This document shows positions 8,677 to 15,043 of a stretch of 34,309 nucleotides of DNA, piece by piece (position 1 is the first letter of the stretch; each line of letters begins with the position of its first letter). Under the pieces are notes generated by a model. It was not told where the DNA came from. It saw only the letters and a program-made list of their open reading frames with translations, and did no database searches. This stretch comes from Aeromonas sanarellii. Its GTDB lineage: Bacteria; Pseudomonadota; Gammaproteobacteria; Enterobacterales; Aeromonadaceae. The stretch lies in NCBI RefSeq assembly GCF_000820085.1, contig NZ_CDBN01000001.1, positions 1-34,309 on the forward strand, read 5' to 3'. The position numbers were made by a program, and so were the translations under genes.

Positions 8677-9524
8677 GCTACCGCCACGCCTTTCACGCCG
8701 GCAACCACGCCGACGTGCTGAAACACGCCGTCCAGGCCCTGATCATCGAGTCCCTCAAGAAGAAGGAGAAACCCTTCATCGTGCTGGACACCCATGCCGG
8801 TGGCGGTCTCTACGACCTGCGCGGCGACTGGTCCCAGAAGAAGGCGGAATACGCCGACGGCATAGGTCGGCTGTGGGACGAGCGTGCCCAGTGGTCTGCC
8901 ATGGCCCCCTATCTGGGCGTCATCGAGGAGATGAATGCGAGCGGCGAGCTGCACTACTACCCCGGTTCCCCCGAGCTGTCGCGCCGCCTTCTCCGCGAGC
9001 AGGACAAGCTGGCGCTGATGGAGCTGCACAACAACGAGGTGGAGGACCTGCGCGCCAACATGGGGTACGACCCCCGCGTCGCCGTGCACCATCGCGACGG
9101 CTTCGAGGGGCTGGTGGCCCTGCTGCCCCCCACCCCGCGCCGCGGCCTGGTGCTGATCGATCCGCCCTATGAGCTCAAGGAAGACTACTTCGCCGTGGTC
9201 GACACCCTTAAGAAGGCGCAGAAGCGCTGGGCCACCGGCATCTATGCCCTCTGGTATCCCATCCTGGGGCAGGAGGCGGACAAGTCCCGCGACATGCTCA
9301 AGGCGATCAAGCGGGAGAACTTCGGCAACGTCCTGGTCGCCGAGCTGGAAGTGGCCGGCCAGACTGCCGACTGGGGCATGAACGGCTCCGGCATGCTCAT
9401 CGTCAGCCCCCCCTGGATGCTGGACGAGCAGATAGAAGCCTTCCTCAAGCCCCTGTGCGCCAAGCTGGCCCAGGGCGCCGGCGCCCAGTACAGGGTGGAG
9501 TGGCTGAACAAGGCCGAGGCCTGA
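8670..9524 (+). CDS. rlmJ: 23S rRNA (adenine-2030-N6)-methyltransferase RlmJ
   Basis: A SAM-dependent methylase of 284 residues (about 280 in E. coli) that modifies A2030 of 23S rRNA. Seen: the family N-terminus MLSYRHAFHAGNHADVLKH, the SAM-binding loop LDTHAGGGLYDL and the catalytic block LVLIDPPYELKEDY with the DPPY motif of N6-adenine methylases. The C-terminal strand block GSGMLIVSPPW is also typical. The ATG overlaps the stop of the upstream gene (ATGCTGA). A strong hairpin with a T run follows. Name and reaction are well supported by whole-length similarity as I remember the E. coli protein. Confidence 0.95.
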   Translation: MLSYRHAFHAGNHADVLKHAVQALIIESLKKKEKPFIVLDTHAGGGLYDLRGDWSQKKAEYADGIGRLWDERAQWSAMAPYLGVIEEMNASGELHYYPGSPELSRRLLREQDKLALMELHNNEVEDLRANMGYDPRVAVHHRDGFEGLVALLPPTPRRGLVLIDPPYELKEDYFAVVDTLKKAQKRWATGIYALWYPILGQEADKSRDMLKAIKRENFGNVLVAELEVAGQTADWGMNGSGMLIVSPPWMLDEQIEAFLKPLCAKLAQGAGAQYRVEWLNKAEA

Positions 9525-9549
9525 CTGTTCATCCGCTGCAAACACGACA

Positions 9550-9570
9550 AAGCCCCGCAAGGGGCTTTTC
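9550..9570 (+). terminator. Intrinsic terminator of the yheS-rlmJ unit
   Basis: Stem AAGCCCC / GGGGCTT around a GCAA tetraloop, followed by TTCTATT. It lies about 25 bases after the rlmJ stop. Confidence 0.88.
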
Positions 9571-9590
9571 TATTGCTGCGACCGAGGGGA

Positions 9591-9812
9591 CTAGGCTTGC
9601 CTGGCATCCGCTCCTGCGGGCATGTCCCGCCACAGCGCCAGAATGAGCAGCGCCAGCAGGGCGAAGGGCGGGGCCAGGCAGAGCAGCACGCACAGGACGG
9701 TGACAAGCACGGGATGACGGCTCTTGCGCCGGGCCAGTCGCCAGGCCAGGACGCCGACGACGATCATCAGCAGCAGGATAAACAGCACATAGATGTTGGC
9801 ATTGATGGTCAT
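9591..9812 (-). CDS. Small hydrophobic membrane protein, function unknown
   Basis: 73 residues with two predicted membrane segments: about 7-24 (IYVLFILLLMIVVGVLAW) and about 35-58 (VLVTVLCVLLCLAPPFALLA). They are joined by a basic RLARRKSRH loop, which should be cytoplasmic. The start at 9812 is chosen for the AAGGAG site seven bases upstream; the in-frame ATG at 9869 would add a non-hydrophobic tail. It is convergent with rlmJ. No family is recognised with confidence. Confidence 0.7.
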   Translation of the reverse strand: MTINANIYVLFILLLMIVVGVLAWRLARRKSRHPVLVTVLCVLLCLAPPFALLALLILALWRDMPAGADARQA

Positions 9813-9924
9813 GAAAGCTCCTTTTTCATGGCAAAAGGCACACTCTAGCGCCGTTGTGGCCCCAGGCAACTCCCGATCCGGTGGGGCTCGCCGGTCGATA
9901 GGCTTTTTCTATTTCGCCGATAGA

Positions 9925-9939
9925 TGAGAATGATTTTCA
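9925..9939. promoter_or_regulatory. Fur-like box upstream of the tandem DUF2061 gene
   Basis: TGAGAAT-G-ATTTTCA matches the 7-1-7 Fur core TGATAAT-N-ATTATCA at 12 of 14 positions. It lies about 50 bases before the DUF2061 start and about 110 bases before the divergent small membrane protein. Confidence 0.55.
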
Positions 9940-9990
9940 TTTGGTGAGATTCTGGGTGATACTGCCTTCATCGCCAGAGGAGACACCACC

Positions 9991-10359
9991 ATGAAAAAGA
10001 CCATCAGCTTCGCCATCTTGCACTTCAGTGTCGCCTTCACCGTGGCTTACCTGCTGACCGGCGAGCTGCTGACCGCCAGCCTGATCGCCCTCATCGAGCC
10101 CGCCGTCAACACCGTCGCCTTCTACTTCCACGACCTTGGCTGGCACAGGCTCAAACCCCACCACAGCCTGCAGGCCAAGACCAGCAGCTTCGCCCTGGTC
10201 CACTTCTCGGTGGCCTTCGGCGTCGCCTTCCTGTTGAGCGGCGAGCTGCTCACCGGCGGCGTGATGGCACTGATCGAACCTGCCATCAACACCCTGGTCT
10301 TCTTTTTCCACGAGCGGCTGTGGCGCAGCCGCCAGCCACTGGCGCTGGCCGGCGTCTGA
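9991..10359 (+). CDS. Tandem DUF2061 membrane protein
   Basis: A 122-residue inner-membrane protein made of two copies of the same unit. Each copy reads S-F-A-x-x-H-F-S-V-A-F, then a hydrophobic stretch LLTGELLTASLIALIEPAVN (copy 1, about residues 5-47) or LLSGELLTGGVMALIEPAIN (copy 2, about 65-107), then Tyr/Phe-Phe-H. The repeated ALIEPAxNT block is the DUF2061 hallmark; most family members known to me carry one copy. AGAGGAG lies before the ATG. A Fur-like box upstream suggests iron control. Function is unknown; an imperfect GC hairpin follows. Confidence 0.85.
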   Translation: MKKTISFAILHFSVAFTVAYLLTGELLTASLIALIEPAVNTVAFYFHDLGWHRLKPHHSLQAKTSSFALVHFSVAFGVAFLLSGELLTGGVMALIEPAINTLVFFFHERLWRSRQPLALAGV

Positions 10360-10370
10360 TTGTAATGCAG

Positions 10371-10402
10371 GGCCGCCCGGCGCAAAAAAGCGCTCGGCGG
10401 CC
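10371..10402 (+). terminator. Imperfect GC hairpin after the DUF2061 gene
   Basis: GGCCGCC...GCGC pairs with GCGC...GGCGGCC around an A6 loop. There is no T run, so termination is uncertain. Confidence 0.45.
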
Positions 10403-10452
10403 TCGTGCCATTATGTTCTAGTAGCGGAATCCCCCTTGCTGGAACCCTATGG

Positions 10453-11046
10453 ATGAACAAGATCTTGCTTGGCACCCTGCTGTTTTCCCCTCTGCTGGCC
10501 GCGGCGGCCACCCCGTCCTTCGATTGCGCCAAGGCGAAAGGCGCCGCCGAAGCCCTCATCTGCAAGGATGCCGGACTGGCTGCGTTGGATAACGAGCTGT
10601 CAGCCCTCTATCCCAAGGCGATGGCCGGGTTCTCCCCCGAGCAGCAGAAGAGCGAGCGTGCCATCCAGCGCGGCTGGATCAAGGGGCGCAACGACTGCTG
10701 GAAGGCGGGCGACCTGCGCCAGTGCGTGGAAGAAAGCTACCAGATACGGATCACCGAGCTGCAGATCAAGGGCGGCCAGCTGAGGGTGCCGACGCCGGTG
10801 GACTACCAGTGCGGCAAGCACGTCACCCTCTCCACCTACTTCTACAACGAGGCCAAGCGGCCCGCCGCCATGATCAACCTGAGCGAGGGGGACAACCAGC
10901 AGCAGGTGCTCGCCTATGAGACCCCCAGCGCCAGCGGCGCCCGCTACGAGGGGCAAAACCTCACCCTCTTTACCAAGGGGAGCGACGCCAGGCTGGAGCG
11001 CTACGGTCAGCTCCCCCTCGTCTGCAACGAGCTCCCGGGCAACTGA
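10453..11046 (+). CDS. Secreted LprI-like / MliC-like lysozyme-inhibitor fusion protein
   Basis: A periplasmic protein of 197 residues. Seen: a signal peptide MNKILLGTLLFSPLLAAAA, then a DUF1311/LprI-like domain (about 22-105). In that domain Cys pairs fall in FDCAKAKGAAEALICKD and in GRNDCW...CVEE, and a helix LAALDNELSALY follows. The second domain (about 115-195) opens VDYQCGKHVTLSTYFYNEAK and ends LVCNELPGN, the pattern of MliC/PliC inhibitors of C-type lysozyme. Both domain types are known lysozyme inhibitors, so a role in protection of peptidoglycan is likely. There is no lipobox, so it is probably soluble in the periplasm. The start at 10453 fits the signal peptide, though the ribosome site is weak (GGAACC). 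Confidence 0.82.
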   Translation: MNKILLGTLLFSPLLAAAATPSFDCAKAKGAAEALICKDAGLAALDNELSALYPKAMAGFSPEQQKSERAIQRGWIKGRNDCWKAGDLRQCVEESYQIRITELQIKGGQLRVPTPVDYQCGKHVTLSTYFYNEAKRPAAMINLSEGDNQQQVLAYETPSASGARYEGQNLTLFTKGSDARLERYGQLPLVCNELPGN

Positions 11047-11425
11047 TCCCCCGCCCGGCCAAAGGCCGGGCAACCACTTCCGTACAGGCAGCAAGAGGGT
11101 CACCAACAGGTGGCCATTCGCCCCCTTTTACCTATCCCCAGCCCCCTCTCGCCAATCCGGCCCGGGCGCCAGGCTTTCGGGCTGGCGTCCATTTGTTGAT
11201 CTTGCCCGGCAATTCGCCATTTCCTCCTTTCCCTTCGCTCGCGGGCCGTTAATATAGCCAATTGGCAACATACGCCTCGTCGGAGTCTCCCCATGAGCCA
11301 TGCCAACCCTCACGCAGGTAACGCGCAGCATACTGGAGGCTGAGATCCAGTGCGGTAGCGTCGCCAAAGGGTGCGACCGGCAAGGGATAAGTCACTGATT
11401 CAACTATGTCGAGTGGAGTGAATGT
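11047..11425. other. Intergenic stretch after the lysozyme-inhibitor gene
   Basis: Contains a GC stem GCCCGGCC-AAA-GGCCGGGC (11053-11071) without a T run, probably the end of the upstream transcript. It then holds a coding-like minus-strand tail ending at 11249 (listed separately) and the upstream region of the VOC gene. No complete gene is seen. Confidence 0.5.
11249..11412 (-). pseudogene. Possible 3' remnant of a minus-strand gene
   Basis: On the minus strand a frame ending at TAA 11249-11251 reads like real protein for about 53 residues (for example ALDLSLQYAARYLREGWH and WGDSDEAYVANWLY). The same frame upstream of 11412 is antisense to the VOC gene and stops looking like protein. This suggests the tail of a gene whose 5' part has been lost or replaced. 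GC at third positions is only moderate, so chance is not excluded, and I cannot name a family. Confidence 0.3.
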
Positions 11426-11854
11426 ATGGAAACGCAAGCACTGCATCGGGGTCGACTGATCGACCATCTCCAGTTGGTGGTGAAAGACCTGGCCGCCAGC
11501 GAGCGCTTTTACAGGGCCATACTGGCCACCCTCGATGTGCCAATCGGCGGTGCGGGTGAGGGCTACTTCTGGGCTGACGAGCTGTTTGTCACATCCATCG
11601 ACAGCCCGGCGGCGCTCGGCGCACTGACCGGTCGCCATCACCTCGCCTTCCAGGCACAAGACAGGGCCACAGTCGATCGCTTCTATCAGGCAGCCCTGGC
11701 CCACGGCGGCCAGGACAACGGCGCCCCCGGCGAGCGCCATTATCATCCCGGCTATTACGCCGCCTTTGTCCTCGATCCGGACGGCAATAATATCGAGGCG
11801 GTGTATCACGGCGAGGCAAAGCGCAGTGCAGAATCGGTGGAAATTCGCTTTTAG
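11426..11854 (+). CDS. VOC-superfamily (glyoxalase/dioxygenase-fold) protein
   Basis: A 142-residue cytoplasmic protein with one vicinal-oxygen-chelate domain built from two beta-alpha-beta-beta-beta halves. Seen: the opening IDHLQLVVKDLAASERFYRA with the first metal-ligand His, the second-half RHHLAFQAQDRATVDRFYQA, and the closing YYAAFVLDPDGNNIEAVYH with the metal-ligand Glu. Such proteins include glyoxalase I, fosfomycin or bleomycin resistance proteins and dioxygenases. The substrate cannot be predicted, and the sequence does not match a named resistance protein that I recognise. GGAG lies before the ATG. Just beyond its stop the base composition falls sharply. Confidence 0.88.
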   Translation: METQALHRGRLIDHLQLVVKDLAASERFYRAILATLDVPIGGAGEGYFWADELFVTSIDSPAALGALTGRHHLAFQAQDRATVDRFYQAALAHGGQDNGAPGERHYHPGYYAAFVLDPDGNNIEAVYHGEAKRSAESVEIRF

Positions 11855-12158
11855 AAATAAGGTGGAGCGCCAGTGATGCGAACATCACTTTGGCACAGCA
11901 AGGTAACTACTCCTTGCTCAACATAGTGATGCCCTAATTTTCTTATTGCTGTATTTTTACAGTGATAAAGGTAAAGCCAAGAAAGGAATTAATGTCAGCA
12001 CGGAGAGGCACAGCGTCAAATTGGTAACATGATGCTCTTAATCAAATATTCTGCAAGGGTAATAAAATCAGTACAGAGTCATAAGGAAAGAGTGATAATC
12101 AGTTTATTAAAATCGTCTTTCCAGTCACTATTAACAACTGTTTTGAGAGCATATTTTA
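11855..12158. other. AT-rich gap upstream of the orphan gene
   Basis: About 300 bases, clearly AT-rich from about 11930. A small hairpin AGTGATG-CGAA-CATCACT at 11872-11889 follows the VOC gene and may end it. The rest should carry the orphan gene's promoter. A short plus-strand frame at 12029-12214 overlaps the orphan gene and shows no protein character. Confidence 0.5.
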
Positions 12159-13394
12159 ATGAAAGCATGGGAACGAAGATTAAAAGACTTATCTCATATC
12201 CTTGTAAGCTGTGAGAAGACATATTTCGAACCAGAGTTGTTTAGAATGAATTTGAACCAGTTCTTACAAACGGCTAGAACCATCACATTTATTATACAAA
12301 AAAACAAAAATGATATTCCAAACTTCACTAATTGGTACGACGATGCAGTAATTAAAACATGGAAAAATGATGATCTTATGCATTGGGCCAAAAACTCAAG
12401 AAACAAGATTGAAAAAGAAGGTGATTTGGAATTATATAGCAAATTAACTACCACCTTATTTTTTGTATATGATGAAAAACATGACATTCATTTAGAGTGC
12501 GGTAGAAATGAACTAATAAATTATAATGTTAAGAAATTAATACGTCTTGCACAAAAAAAACTTCCTACAGGATTTATAGATTCAGCTTCGATAAAAATTG
12601 AGCGTCGCTGGGTTACAAGTGAACTTCCTGAATGGGAACTTCTTAACGCAGTAATTTATATCTATGGCAAGATACATACTTGTTGCGTTAGTTTATCCCA
12701 ACACTTAAATAGTAACTTTGATGATAGCATTCCCTCCCCATCTCAATTTACCTCCTCACGAATCAATACGGTTAAGACTAACTACGTAAAATTATCTGAC
12801 TTACATTTATCTTCAATAAAAATATCAACTTTAAATATAAATCACGAGATAAAACCACCTGAAGATTTCATAAACATATTTAGAGGCACTGAAAAACCAA
12901 ACTCTTTAAAAAATCTTGTAGATTTTCACGGTGAGTTATCAAAATCGTTATTTGATAATAGCGGCTACCATATAACTGTAATTTTCTTTTATGATGATGA
13001 TTTCAATTTGATTCATACTTTGTCAACAAAATTCAATGATCAAGCAGACAAAATAATATTTTGGCGACAAGTGGCAGAGTTAATACCTCAATTCAACATT
13101 CATAGAATAATTTTTGTTTCTGAAGCATGGAATAGAATGCCAAGTCACGACCTAATAACCCCCATAAAAAACATGCCGATAATTGGGGAATCACTTAACA
13201 TTGTTGGTTTAGATCTAAGCAAAGACTGTATCATTAAAATTTATGACATAATAAAAAATGATGAAAGAACATTTATAAATGAAAGAGTCTCAGAGGCAGA
13301 AAAAATAAAAAACAACTTACCTAATTATTTTACCCCTATCATCACTATGTTTGATAAATTGTCAGAAATGAAAAATAAAGCGCACAAAAACTAG
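12159..13394 (+). CDS. AT-rich orphan gene, uncharacterised protein
   Basis: A 411-residue protein in DNA of roughly 30 percent GC, far below its neighbours, which points to recent acquisition. No signal peptide or membrane segment is seen. The N-terminal block (about 25-105) reads FRMNLNQFLQTARTITFIIQ ... WYDDAVIKTW ... NSRNKIEKEGDLELYSK. I remember similar blocks at the start of many uncharacterised bacterial proteins, but no function is established. The C-terminal half is alpha/beta in appearance, with VIFFYDDDFNLIHTLST and HRIIFVSEAWNRMPS. The start at 12159 has only a weak GAGAG site; Met30 is an alternative, but the residues before it look native. It is a single gene with no partner on the same strand. 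An accessory or defence-type role is possible but unproven. Confidence 0.72.
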   Translation: MKAWERRLKDLSHILVSCEKTYFEPELFRMNLNQFLQTARTITFIIQKNKNDIPNFTNWYDDAVIKTWKNDDLMHWAKNSRNKIEKEGDLELYSKLTTTLFFVYDEKHDIHLECGRNELINYNVKKLIRLAQKKLPTGFIDSASIKIERRWVTSELPEWELLNAVIYIYGKIHTCCVSLSQHLNSNFDDSIPSPSQFTSSRINTVKTNYVKLSDLHLSSIKISTLNINHEIKPPEDFINIFRGTEKPNSLKNLVDFHGELSKSLFDNSGYHITVIFFYDDDFNLIHTLSTKFNDQADKIIFWRQVAELIPQFNIHRIIFVSEAWNRMPSHDLITPIKNMPIIGESLNIVGLDLSKDCIIKIYDIIKNDERTFINERVSEAEKIKNNLPNYFTPIITMFDKLSEMKNKAHKN

Positions 13395-13877
13395 CCTAAT
13401 GTTCGAATAGCGAAACGTATTCAAGCAATCATAAATAACCACCACCGTATAAGCAAGGATCAAGAAATCCCCTTGGGGAGCCCATATCGGCCACCTTGCG
13501 GCCATGTCTGGTTCGCAGGGGCCACAATAAGCTGGATTTATGGGTTTTCCGATAATGACCAAACATTTTCATATAGTGACGATCACCAGTCCATTTACGC
13601 CCGTTATGGCCCCATCAGGGGTCAGCGCGGCCATTTCCCGCCTCGGCCGGACGGGCGCAAGGCCCTCCCATTCGATGGGGCAACGCCATATCCAGAGCGC
13701 AGTCGGCGCAATACACTGCTCCTGCGCCGTGCCAGGGACGCGGCGATGCCGTCACAGAACCATACCCCTATCCTCCCGCACTGCGCCAACAGCGCGCCCC
13801 TCCCCCATGGGGATTCTCTCCCGCCAGCCACTGACCTATAGTGGGCCCCTACTCGAACAACCTTTGCGAGCAGCAAT
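13395..13877. other. Non-coding or decayed stretch at the right edge of the AT-rich block
   Basis: GC content rises again within this 480-base stretch. Several frames cross it, but none has protein-like composition, a ribosome site or family resemblance. The right end should hold the promoter of the MerR gene; CTGACC (13831-13836) and a GC-rich imperfect dyad near 13841-13854 are candidates. I found no integron site, IS end or tRNA-type attachment site. Confidence 0.5.
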
Positions 13878-14309
13878 ATGTATATCGGCGAATTTGCCCG
13901 GCTGGCGGGCACCACCCCAAAGGCGGTCCGTCTCTACGAGCAGCTCGGGCTGCTGCCCGAGCCCAGGCGGCGCGGCAAGTATCGCGTCTACCGGGCCGAG
14001 GATCTGGAGTGGGTTGGCTTTATCCGCGAGGCCCAGCGGCTTGGTTGCAAGCTCGGGGAGCTGGTTCCCCTGCTCGCGGGCGTCACCAGCCTCGACCACT
14101 TCCCCTGGCAAAGGGTGGAGCAGCTTATCGCGGACAAGCTGGCACAGATCGAGGCGGAGGTCGCCAGGCTGCAACGCCAGCACCAGGGGCTGAGCCAGTG
14201 CGCCACGCTGCTGGCGCAGCACCCCTGCCGCTATGGCGCCCCGGTCCGGCACGACCCCGACGCCCAGGATCATCCCGCAGCAGCGGATCGGGGGCAAAAG
14301 GTGGCTTGA
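13878..14309 (+). CDS. MerR-family transcriptional regulator
   Basis: A 143-residue DNA-binding activator/repressor. Seen: the MerR winged helix-turn-helix at about 1-70 (MYIGEFARLAGTTPKAVRLY, EQLGLLPEPRR, YRVYRAEDLEWVGFIREAQR), then a long dimerisation helix (about 85-115, IADKLAQIEAEVARLQRQHQ). A short C-terminal tail contains Cys in LSQCATLL and HPCRYG. The effector is unknown; two Cys near the C-terminus could sense thiols, metals or oxidants, but no metal-specific signature is clear. Its stop codon overlaps the -35 element of a long-spacer promoter that serves the oxidoreductase gene 54 bases downstream. That gene is its likely target. Confidence 0.9.
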   Translation: MYIGEFARLAGTTPKAVRLYEQLGLLPEPRRRGKYRVYRAEDLEWVGFIREAQRLGCKLGELVPLLAGVTSLDHFPWQRVEQLIADKLAQIEAEVARLQRQHQGLSQCATLLAQHPCRYGAPVRHDPDAQDHPAAADRGQKVA

Positions 14310-14337
14310 CTCTGTCCCATGGGACAAGGGGTGTAAT
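14306..14337 (+). promoter_or_regulatory. MerR-type promoter with over-long spacer and central dyad
   Basis: -35 TTGACT (14306-14311) and -10 TGTAAT (14332-14337) are 20 bases apart. The spacer holds the perfect palindrome TGTCCCATGGGACA (14313-14326). A 19-20 base spacer with a dyad is the known signature of promoters twisted open by MerR-family activators. Confidence 0.75.
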
Positions 14338-14363
14338 GGGGGCTCACTGCAAGGAGCCATGCC

Positions 14364-14969
14364 ATGACCCCCAACCTGCTTGTTCTCAACGGCAACCCCA
14401 AACCCGACAGCCTCTGCCACGCCCTCGCCCGGGAGTATGCCCGCGGCGCCGAGCAAGGGGGCGCCCGCGTCACCCTGCATCACGTGGGAGGGATCGCCTT
14501 CGAGCCGGACCTGCACCACGGCTATGACGAGGCGCAGCCCCTCGAGCCCGATCTGCAGGCGGTGCAGCAGAGCCTGGCGCAGGCCCAGCACCTGGTGATC
14601 GTCGCCCCCGTCTGGTGGGGCCACCTGCCTGCCCGGCTCAAGGGACTGCTGGATCGCACCCTGCTGCCGGGCTTCGCCTTTCGCTACCAGCCGGGGAAGG
14701 CGCACCCGGAGCGGCTGCTCGCCGGCAAGACGGCGCGCCTGCTGCTCACCATGGACAGCCCCCCCTGGTATTACCGCTGGTGGCAGGGCGCCCCCGTGGA
14801 GCGTACCCTGGACCAGCCGGTGCTGGGGCTCTGTGGCATACGGCTGACCCACCGCCAGCATCTGGGGCCCGTCCACACCTCGGATGAGGCGGCCCGCCAG
14901 CGCTGGCTCACTCAAGCCGGGGCCGCCGCCCGCCAGGATGTGCGGCGGCTGGGCAGACGCCCCGCCTAA
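14364..14969 (+). CDS. Flavodoxin-like NAD(P)H oxidoreductase / quinone reductase
   Basis: A cytoplasmic FMN or FAD enzyme of 201 residues, Flavodoxin_2 family (MdaB/KefF/NQO type), that usually reduces quinones or related electrophiles by two electrons. Seen: the flavin phosphate loop LVLNGNPKPDSLCHAL, the family block VIVAPVWWGHLPARLKGLLD with FRYQPG after it, and the aromatic SPPWYYRWWQG. GGAG lies before the ATG. It follows the MerR gene, and the promoter between them has the MerR-type geometry, so induction by a ligand of that regulator, probably a reactive quinone or electrophile, is a reasonable inference. The exact substrate is not visible. It is convergent with putP. Confidence 0.88.
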   Translation: MTPNLLVLNGNPKPDSLCHALAREYARGAEQGGARVTLHHVGGIAFEPDLHHGYDEAQPLEPDLQAVQQSLAQAQHLVIVAPVWWGHLPARLKGLLDRTLLPGFAFRYQPGKAHPERLLAGKTARLLLTMDSPPWYYRWWQGAPVERTLDQPVLGLCGIRLTHRQHLGPVHTSDEAARQRWLTQAGAAARQDVRRLGRRPA

Positions 14970-14977
14970 CCCCTGCC

Positions 14978-15026
14978 ATGGGCATTTTTTTGCCCATAAA
15001 AAAGCCCCGCCATGGCGGGGCTTTTT
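14978..15026. terminator. Bidirectional terminator between the oxidoreductase and putP
   Basis: Two hairpins abut. The first is ATGGGCA-T6-TGCCCAT (14978-14997). The second is a palindrome GCCCCGCC-AT-GGCGGGGC flanked by A6 and T5 (14998-15026), which works on both strands. Confidence 0.92.
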
Positions 15027-15043
15027 GTCACGGATGGCGCGGG

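Noticed and set aside
12396..12440. HEPN nuclease motif in the orphan protein (SRNKIEKEGD)
   Set aside because: The R-x4-6-H motif is not met, because Lys occupies the expected His position; kept only as a remark.
13395..13420. GCCTAAT motif as a possible integron attC core
   Set aside because: No matching second core (GTTRRRY) at suitable spacing and no cassette array.
13362..13562. Short minus-strand frame of 66 codons after the orphan gene
   Set aside because: It overlaps the orphan gene end, has no ribosome site, and its composition changes abruptly across the AT/GC boundary.
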